A stretch of DNA of 64,000 nucleotides from Epiperipatus broadwayi. Lineage: Eukaryota > Onychophora > Udeonychophora > Euonychophora > Peripatidae. The stretch covers positions 1,550,001 to 1,614,000 of the forward strand of contig JAQFVV010012535.1 in NCBI GenBank assembly GCA_028023455.1, in the 5' to 3' direction. The position numbers and the translations under genes were made by a program. The notes below the pieces were generated by a model. It was not told the origin of the DNA, did no database searches, and saw only the letters and a program-made list of their open reading frames with translations. Shown here in pieces: positions 57,291 through 64,000 of the stretch (positions within the stretch are counted from its first letter, which is position 1; each line of letters begins with the position of its first letter).

Positions 57291-57309
57291 CCCATTCATT
57301 GGAAAGCCA
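57291..57309 (-). other. G4 candidate tRNA primer-binding site
   Basis: The minus strand reads TGGCTTTCCAATGAATGG one base after the 5' LTR end. A TGG start is typical. The primer tRNA is not identified. Confidence 0.55.
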
Positions 57310-57310
57310 T

Positions 57311-59291
57311 TTTAACCGGCCACCCCTTCTAACCGTCACACCCGACATTTGACGACTTAAACAAAATATAATAGATCTTAAGAAATGGACACGTGAGCCA
57401 TACCGTAGACTAGATGGAATGACTATGGCTGTCTAGTCACCATAACACCTGTAGATAACATTTAAATACTATCTACCAAAGGAAAATTCTAATACGAATT
57501 ATTTATATAAGTATTATTTATATGATGCAATTTTTAAATATTGCGTGAATAGGATTTAAGACAAATGAAATGAAAGTTTTCCGGTAGCCCTTGTCTCTTG
57601 AGTAAGATCTAAATAAAAAAAAATATCTACGGGAAGAATATATTTATGAGCGTCAGTTGATCGATGACCTCAAGTGCCAAACTCACTATTATGGTGAGAA
57701 TTATATTTTCCTGACTAACGAGGTGCCTGACCCAAGCTAGCTCATTCCCAAGGTTGGGAGGAAAACTATCGGATGAACAGAGATAATAACAAAAAATATG
57801 GGTTTGTATGTAACATATAATGAAATCATAAACGTATCTGCTCACTTCGGACATATTGGAATAATTTGCATTTTATTTGGCAGGTAAAATAATAGGAGAA
57901 TGTAAACGATAAATAATAGGTAACTTTAACGCCAAGGTAAATATATATAAAATTTTATTATTAATATTTAAACATAATCTATATAAAATCAACTCATATC
58001 ATTCCCAGTTAAAATATATAATAAATTCCCCAAACCATAAATGAAGTAATAAAATATTTAATCTAGAACAAATAAATATTAATTTATATATAAAAAAATT
58101 TAGTATACAGTTATACGCAATAGTTTCATGCTACGAACTAATTTAATAGAGTCATTACGAGGGTAGCCATAAGCAATTCCGAGTTATATATATAAAAAAA
58201 TATATAGTTCACGTTACCTGACGAACCCCGGGGTGTGGGATCAGAATATAATGAATCACGTAGTGTATCAGGTTGAATTCCATGAGCTGGTAGCATTCCA
58301 AGTTTGCCTTATGAGAGCACGATATAGTTTCTTTCTACAAAGTCCAGCATTAAGATTTACGTAGGTGATGGATGAGTCGCAATAGAAGTTCTCTATGATA
58401 TACAATTTTCAAAATGAAGTTATTCATATTTTGGATGCACGATTCGCTCCTATTTCACCCTATGTTAAGCAATACGGATTATTAACGAGGTTCCCAGGTT
58501 CTTCTGTGGGCAGGCGGTGTAGAGTCAGTTCGCATCGGCTGCAGGTGGTAGAGCCCTTCACGTATTGACGCTTACCCCGTCATTTTAAACATTTTTATTA
58601 ATATATTTCTACGATTCTCTCTTCTCAACGGTTACAATCTAACTGCCTAACTGTCTTTTTTTTTCTCATTAATTAATTTTTTTTTAATTGCTTTGTCCTT
58701 TCTCAGAAAAAAGAATTTTATCAGATCTCCGATCTTGTTCTTTTTCTTTGAATACTTTTTCCTTTTCCAAATTACTTTTTACTTCTTTATTTGACATGTC
58801 CATTGTCTTGTGGTGCCATCATTCCTGGTATCTTTTCTTATTCGCAATACATTCTTTAGCTTTTCTTGGAATTTTTCTTTTTTTGAAGTAATTAAGGATT
58901 GTTATACAACCCAGAATTGCTTGGAGGCATATACAATATTTCTTTTCGCTACCCTCGCTAATTTGAGATATGATTGAAATTAAAATCAATATTTTAGACA
59001 ATCCTAAACAATATATATAAAAATATTTGCGTACAACTGTATTTTTGCCAATTTATAATATTTTAAAAATAAAACATTCTAAAATAAACAATGATTACTA
59101 ATTAATCCCTTCCCCATTTATTTTCTTAATAAAAAAAAGATTCAAAATTTAATTCACGCACATATATATGTCTAATTTTACATATATTTTTAACCCTTTA
59201 ACGACAGCTTGAATAAATACCTGTATTGGGGGTATTGTGTATGTGCTTTTCCACTTTCTTGTAACAGGATTTGAACCTAGCTACTGTTACA
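57311..59291 (-). repeat. G4 LTR, right (5' LTR)
   Basis: Nearly identical to the left LTR along its whole length, including the terminal hairpin (59260-59291, one change in the loop). Differences are mostly single bases, concentrated in the first 100 bp. Confidence 0.93.
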
Positions 59292-59518
59292 GCAGACAAT
59301 ACATTATACCATCTCAACATACATGGGCCTAAATGTTCCGGAGTTGTATGGTCACTTCCGGAAATTTCTAACAATGGCTTATGATCCCTTATTATCTTGG
59401 AAATTACAACCAAATATAAATTGGTGGAATTTCTTCAGCACAAAAATGTTCACCAGTGCCTCTTTATCGATCTGGCTGTGTTTTTTTTTTCTGCCTTATA
59501 CAAAGTTCTGGATGCATA
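59292..59518 (-). pseudogene. G6 RNase H, upstream part
   Basis: The minus strand reads SYASRTLYKAEKKHSQIDKE (strand 1 and catalytic Glu), then ALVNIFVLKKFHQFIFG, HKPLLEISG and LRWYNVLSA. It joins the 53340-53560 piece in frame when G4 and one 'gcag' copy are removed. The upstream end is cut by the G5 LTR at 59519. Confidence 0.85.
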
Positions 59519-59794
59519 CGATAAAATATTTCAAATGTTCTTTCCTTTTATTATTATTATTATTTTTTTAATCGTTATTTCAATTGTATTAATTATTATA
59601 ATACGTATTTTTAAGAGAGAAAGAGATGCATTTCTTTATGCACCCCCCTCCCCTTTTACAATAAAATCAGAAGTAATATTCAAACATTTAACTAAATCTC
59701 AACTCCTTTTTTTTTTCTTCAAATTTCTGGTAACTAAATAATTTACCCTTGTTAATAGGTGTACATGTGACTACAATTTTATGTGGTCATTACA
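59519..59794 (-). repeat. G5 LTR, left (3' LTR), truncated
   Basis: Matches 63707-63983 (shared 'atatttcaaatgttctttcc', 'gagagaaagagatgcatttc', 'aaatttctggtaactaaata'). Its start is next to the purine tract GGGTGGAG (59799-59806 region). The other ~390 bp of the LTR is missing; it stops at the G6 RNase H fragment. Confidence 0.85.
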
Positions 59795-59806
59795 TTACAC
59801 TCCACC

Positions 59807-60999
59807 CGGTTTTTGAGAATTAAAATCGGGTCAAGTCTTATTCTGGGATGAGGGCCTATTTTAATTCTTCGCCCTTACCTTTGCTTATGAAACAAAATAC
59901 TCAACACTTCCGTATTACGCTCTATCATGTTGGGTGATGATGGTGAGGGTCCATACAAAGAGACAACTAGGCAAAAACTACCCAATTTATTCCAATCGAT
60001 TTTGCTGATTAAATCAATTTAATCTTCACACAGACAAGATCATGGCATGACTTAACTTTCTTCCAAATGGCACAAAGGGGTTCGAAACCTGTGAACAGCA
60101 GGATATTTCTACTGACTATTCAACTTACGCAAATAACAAATTATTACTTCTTTATATTTTTACTTTTAACTTCTAGATAATAATTCTTACTATAATTCTT
60201 ATATAGTTGGGGAATTTCATCCAGCAAGGATAATAAGCCCAGGATTCTTACTGGCGCTTCATTATAAAAGTTTTACTGCAGGAAGTCACCTGTATATCTA
60301 CAGTTAACGAAGAGACGGCTGAATTAAGCTCAAAATGCAATCCAAACATAATGTACCCACACATACATATTTGCCTCAATCTGCAACCTCATCCATCCAT
60401 CAGTGACACCTATCATTTAATTGTTATTAGGACTATTTATTTTATTTTACTAATTATTGACTGGCTCTTTAATAAGCCTGAACAGTTGTTATATCTTCCC
60501 TTGCTTTTATTTATTTGCTAATTGTGGCTGCACTTACAACTTTTAAATTGTTACACCGATAAATTATTTACAGATTTCCTCCCTTTCTTCTTTTTTTATT
60601 TATTATTTTATTTTTTCGACGTTCTGTCCCGACTTGACTGTGCCTAAACACATCTGTTAGGTTAATCATTGATTATACATTTAGTGAATACTATTTCTAC
60701 CTACTATTATGTTTGATTTTAATTATTTCTCATGAGACAGGTTTTACCTCACCTATTATACGTTTATTAATTCGTCCCCTCTCACTATCTTCCTCTCCCC
60801 CTCCCCCTTTTTTTAAAATTAACTTTATAAATCTTTCTTACTCAAAATTCTAGAACATTAAGCTTTGATCAAACTGACATATCCATCCAGTTATATTTTC
60901 TTTGGGTTAGTTTTTATCCGGCAGCTCCTTATCCCTATTTACCAGCCTCAGTGATCAAGCATTATATGTCCCCTTTTCCTCCATCCCTTGTGCTACTAC
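59807..60999. other. G5 3' region, no gene recognised
   Basis: Lies between integrase and the 3' LTR, where some Gypsy elements carry an envelope-like or accessory gene. No frame over 60 codons and no signal-peptide or membrane pattern can be supported. It could be UTR or a fully decayed ORF. Confidence 0.5.
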
Positions 61000-61910
61000 G
61001 AAAGCATTATTTCAATACCTTTGCCTGATTACATAAGGGCCATCATAAATTAGTTGAAATTATTTATATATTTTTTTCGGGATGGCTCGTAGGCTGTACC
61101 CTTACCATAACCTCATCTCCTATCTTAAATATGGTTTTGTCTACTCCCTGTCTCTGATGTCTTAATTTTTCCATCCTTTTAAAACCGGTTGAGCACTTGC
61201 TCTGCGTCCTTCTGTTTATTGACTTTGTTTCTACTGGTAGCCTGGTCTCAAACGGGCATGGAACATTCCTCCCATAATGCAGACAAACAGATTTGAGCCC
61301 TGTGGAATCGTTTTTTGACCAGTTTATTATATTTACTATTCACAGGATTTCTTTCTTCCACCTTCGATGGTCGTCATGGATGTAGATGCGAAATAATCGC
61401 CCCAACTCCCTCATAATCCGTTCACACGGATTCAATTGGGGGTTTTGAATTGACGCCAGTATGTGTTTTATTCCATGTCCGTGAGTCCATTTCGTCCATT
61501 CGCTGGATATGAATGGCATTCCATGATCCGATAGGATTTTCTCAGGAATTCCCATGGCTCTGAAGTGTTGTCGCTCTAAAGCCCTAATGGTTTGTTTTGC
61601 ATTAGCCTGAGTTACTGGGTATGCTGCTACTAGCTTTGAAAATATGTCATATGTGACAAGTAGATATTTCATTTTACTAATTGGGGGTAATGGCTTGTAA
61701 ATCAATTGCTATTAAACTATTGGGTCATTGGGTATATATAGGTTGTAATGGCCCTATTCCTGATGTGTTAGGCAGCTTAGTTTTTTTGCATACAGAGCAT
61801 GTGCCAATGACATTTGTAATGTTAGCATACATTTGCGGCCAATAAACCAATGGCTGAGCCAACCTTCTTTGCTCCATAATGGCTGTACATCTTATGTATA
61901 TATTCAATCA
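61000..61910 (-). pseudogene. G5 integrase remnant
   Basis: 61725-61907 has the second half of the zinc-binding domain (VYWPQMYANITNVI, CSVCKKTK, the Cys pair). 61340-61705 (121 residues) is the core with LLVTYDIFSKLVAAYPV (first Asp), KILSDHGMPFISSEW (second Asp) and NPCERIMRELGRLFRIY (Glu). So all three catalytic residues are present in open sequence. Toward 61000 a C-terminal part with DKTIFKIGDEVMVRV is seen in another frame. Of all integrases here it is the best preserved. Confidence 0.88.
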
Positions 61911-62039
61911 TTTGTTTCCTCATGGCAACTGGAAGAATAATGCGCGTTTGTTTCTTTCTCTTAAACATTCGCTGAAGGATCTCCTTTTAAGCAGAAGTAC
62001 TTTCTGTCCTTCCACAATGGATTCTTCTTAGTGTCAGTC

Positions 62040-62440
62040 AAGGGCTGAAATCACAAATAGTTTATTATCTGTTTGCAATTGTCATTTCCTTGATGCTCTT
62101 TTAATTTCCACAAATCGTCTTCTATCGTCCCTTCTTTGCCTATCTTCGCTATTGCTATATACACTCCATGACAGCTTACGACCTTGAGCCACCGGGTATC
62201 GGCTTAAAGTATCTGCTACAATGTTCTCTTTTCCACAGCAGTATACTACTTTATAATTAAATTCTTGAAGGACAAACTGGTTAAGAAATTCAAGGCTCAT
62301 ATAGTCAGTCATCACCACTACTTCGGAGTCTATCAAATACTGCCAAAATTTCTTAAACGCCCACACATCTGCCAATGCTTCTTTCTCAGTTACGGTGAAT
62401 TAACTTCCGGTCCTTTCAGTATTCAACTAATGAAGCAAAG
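62040..62440 (-). pseudogene. G5 RNase H remnant
   Basis: The preceding RT piece runs into FNKPFFVQTDSSEFRLGVMF (first Asp of RNase H, 62470-62530). After a shift, 62082-62375 reads MADVWAFKKFWQYLIDSEVV, VMTDYMSLEFL and GKENIVADTLSRYP, the canonical end of Gypsy RNase H. Glu and Asp positions are recognisable. Confidence 0.85.
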
Positions 62441-63275
62441 AACCCCATGTTGACCTTCTTGTATCTGAAACATGACCCCCAGTCTGAACTCGCTACTATC
62501 TGTCTGTACAAAGAAAGGTTTATTGAAATCAGGATAAGATAGCATAACTTCCTCTAAAAATCCCTCCTTCACTCTTTTGAAACTACACTCATGCTGTTCA
62601 TCCCACGCCCATGCTTTCTTTTTTCTTAATAATTGTAGCAATAGTTCCATGTCTAGTGAAAATCCCCTATGAAACCGATTGTAAAATGTACATAGCCCCA
62701 GGAAAGATTTAACATGTTTTTTACTCCGAGGTGTAGGGAATTTTTTCAGGATTGGGTAGTATTCCCCTCTCACTGATGATATGGCCTAGAAATTTGACTT
62801 CTGTGGTCATCACGTGACTTCTATTCAAATTAATCCTTATACCCTTACTTTCACATTCACTTAATAATCACCCTAAATGCTCAAAATGTTCTTCTATGCT
62901 CTCTGATGCAACAACAATATCGTCCACATACATCACAATGAAATTATTAATATCTTCTGACAATACCTGATCTAGACATTGAACCGGCTCTGCTCCTCTA
63001 TTTTTCAGCCCGAATGGAATTCTATTGAAATTATATGTGCGTCCGTTATACCTAAATGCCATATATTTCTAATCCCTTGGATGCAACTTAATTTTCCAAT
63101 AACTGGCCGTCAAGTCGAATGTTGAAAATATTTTTTATTTGTAAATCTTGTTAATAAACTCATTCATAGGTGGCAGATGGGTCCCTTTCTCTGTTTTTTT
63201 ATTAATTGATGTTGCAGGTTCTATTCTCAGTTCAACATTGATTCTTCTTAGTGTTTTAGTTCCTTTCATATCTCT
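62423..63275 (-). pseudogene. G5 reverse transcriptase remnant
   Basis: Minus-strand motifs in order: LRRINVELRIEPATS (about 63230), STFDLTASYWKIKLHPRD (63080-63130, first Asp), MAFRYNGRTYNFNRIPFGL, FIVMYVDDIVVASES (62868-63062, intact YVDD) and, in the 116-residue piece 62423-62773, FLGLCTFYNRFHRGFS and FKRVKEGFLEEV, the thumb and connection. Frameshifts separate the pieces. The core catalytic residues are present, so decay is modest. Confidence 0.88.
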
Positions 63276-63299
63276 CAGCATACAGAAGCTATGGTCTAT

Positions 63300-63317
63300 C
63301 TAGCAGGCGAGGCACCA
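63300..63317 (-). other. G5 tRNA primer-binding site
   Basis: The minus strand reads TGGTGCCTCGCCTGCTAG one base after the LTR end AATAACA. This is a textbook position and start. It pairs with a tRNA 3' end CTAGCAGGCGAGGCACCA; the tRNA species is not identified. Confidence 0.7.
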
Positions 63318-63318
63318 A

Positions 63319-63983
63319 TGTTATTTCATTGTGAGTCAGTAGTCAGGTGGGTTGAGCATGAACCCATGTGCTTTTAAAGCCATTAGCCATGCATTTCTCT
63401 TATTTATTTCTTTGCTGCTGATCTCTCTAATTCCAAAGTAGTAATAGTTATCTCTCCTCTTTTTTTTTATTATTGTTTATTGGGAAATAATTAATTAAAA
63501 CATTCTACAATTTCCACTGAGTTATTATCAGTGGAAATAATGTATAATTATAAATGGAACCTTTTTCTATAATGTGTTCCTCTATTGTTCATGGAATATA
63601 ATTAGTTAAACATATTTTAACATCTTCATTTCATACAAATATATTTTAAATTTTTTTATTTCAAGTTTACAATTCATTTAACTTTTCCTTCTTCGATAAC
63701 TTCTATTGATAATATATTTCAAATGTTCTTTCCTTTTTTTATTATTATTATTTTTTTTTGAATATTTCAATCGTATTAATTATTATAATGCATAGTTTAA
63801 GAGAGAAAGAGATGCATTTCTTTATGCACCCCCCTCCCCTTCTTTTACAATAAAATCAGAAGTAATATTCAAACATTTAACTAAATCTCAACTCCTTTTT
63901 TTTTTCTTCAAATTTCTGGTAACTAAATAATTTACCCTTGTTAATAGGTATGCATGTGACTACAACTTTATGTGGTCATCACA
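63319..63983 (-). repeat. G5 LTR, right (5' LTR)
   Basis: The left edge is fixed by the primer-binding site, the right edge by TGTGATGACC, the counterpart of the left LTR's TGTAATGACC. Also matches 36512-37211. Contains a tRNA-like box A/box B pair near 63340-63390 on the minus strand. Confidence 0.75.
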
Positions 63984-64000
63984 ATATATAGTAATTATTT
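63984..64000. other. Flank beyond G5 LTR, cut by window edge
   Basis: Only 17 bases. Should continue G6 RT if G5 inserted into G6, which cannot be checked here. Confidence 0.4.

Larger units (their letters stand above)
53561..59291 (-). mobile_element. G4: gag-only LTR retrotransposon with ~2 kb LTRs
   Basis: Two ~1.98 kb LTRs (53561-55538 and 57311-59291), nearly identical by eye, flank only ~1.77 kb of internal DNA. The internal part has a primer-site candidate, a leader, a gag reading frame and a purine tract, but no protease, RT, RNase H or integrase. Flanking 'gcag' at 53557-53560 and 59292-59295 is a 4 bp target duplication in the G6 RNase H gene. This matches the layout of TR-GAG/LARD-type non-autonomous elements, which depend on another element's enzymes. 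Its LTR similarity makes it the youngest insertion here. Confidence 0.9.
51584..59518 (-). mobile_element. Ty3/Gypsy retrotransposon G6 (3' part), split by G4
   Basis: A left LTR (51584-52223), a purine tract, then minus-strand integrase (52280-53330) and RNase H. RNase H is split: the downstream part ends at 53560 and the upstream part resumes at 59292-59518, where it meets the G5 LTR. RT and gag are not in the window. The LTR core resembles the G3 LTR. Coordinates include the nested G4. Confidence 0.85.
59519..63983 (-). mobile_element. G5: Ty3/Gypsy retrotransposon lacking gag
   Basis: Right LTR 63319-63983 and a truncated left LTR (59519-59794) enclose a minus-strand pol. RT begins within about 50 bp of the primer site, so gag and protease have been deleted. 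Integrase ends near 61000, leaving ~1.2 kb (59795-61000) with no recognisable gene before the 3' LTR. RT, RNase H and integrase sequences differ from G1-G3 and G6, so this is a separate Gypsy lineage. Confidence 0.85.

Noticed and set aside
60070-60100. tRNA gene suggested by 'ggttcgaaacc'
   Set aside because: Only the T-loop-like motif is present; no cloverleaf arms could be folded around it.

Overview
The window is AT-rich eukaryotic DNA made almost entirely of transposable elements at different stages of decay. I find no convincing host gene, rRNA, tRNA or CRISPR. The mix suggests a repeat-rich invertebrate animal genome: Ty3/Gypsy elements, APE-type LINEs with zinc-knuckle ORF1, a ZBED5-like hAT transposase with a BED-type N-terminus, and ISXO2/Merlin-type transposases. 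This is inference; I cannot name the species.

Layout, left to right. 1-1347: no gene, one copy of a dispersed repeat. 1348-5911: Gypsy element G1 with two ~0.3 kb LTRs, inserted in a ~70 bp minisatellite that continues at 5912-6420. 7676-14877: Gypsy G2 with ~0.5 kb LTRs, split in its protease by a ~2.2 kb hAT element (11058-13246, 8 bp target duplication). 16200-17890: 3' half of a LINE. 17891-20484: T-rich DNA and an ISXO2-like transposase broken by one stop codon. 20485-23930: a second LINE. 24646-33691: Gypsy G3 with ~0.8 kb LTRs. One LTR holds a 510 bp hAT MITE. The integrase holds a large solo LTR (H), which itself holds another solo-LTR-like insert (R1). 34428-37883: a 3.5 kb element with terminal inverted repeats that contains an LTR fragment of family E. 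37960-39790: a second ISXO2-like transposase split by R2, a relative of R1. 40290-51560: two long related LINEs (B, C) and ORF1 debris (D). 51584 to the right edge: Gypsy G6, split in RNase H by the young gag-only element G4 (53561-59291, ~2 kb LTRs), and then joined to G5 (59519-63983), whose LTR carries a plausible tRNA primer site.

Overall view. Every coding element whose direction can be read (about 16 separable insertions) has its sense strand on the minus strand, nested ones included. The only exceptions are two short plus-strand fragments near 20.5 and 50.5 kb. This one-way nesting, with no host genes, is what a uni-strand piRNA cluster looks like. It could also be a very large intron of a plus-strand gene. 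The nesting order can be read directly from target-site duplications and from reading frames that resume on the far side of inserts: hAT after G2, H after G3, R1 after H, R2 after the second ISXO2 gene, and G4 after G6. G4 is the youngest visible event because its two LTRs are still nearly identical.

All coordinates of LTR and element edges come from reading repeats by eye and may be off by a few bases. Domain edges in decayed genes are approximate.
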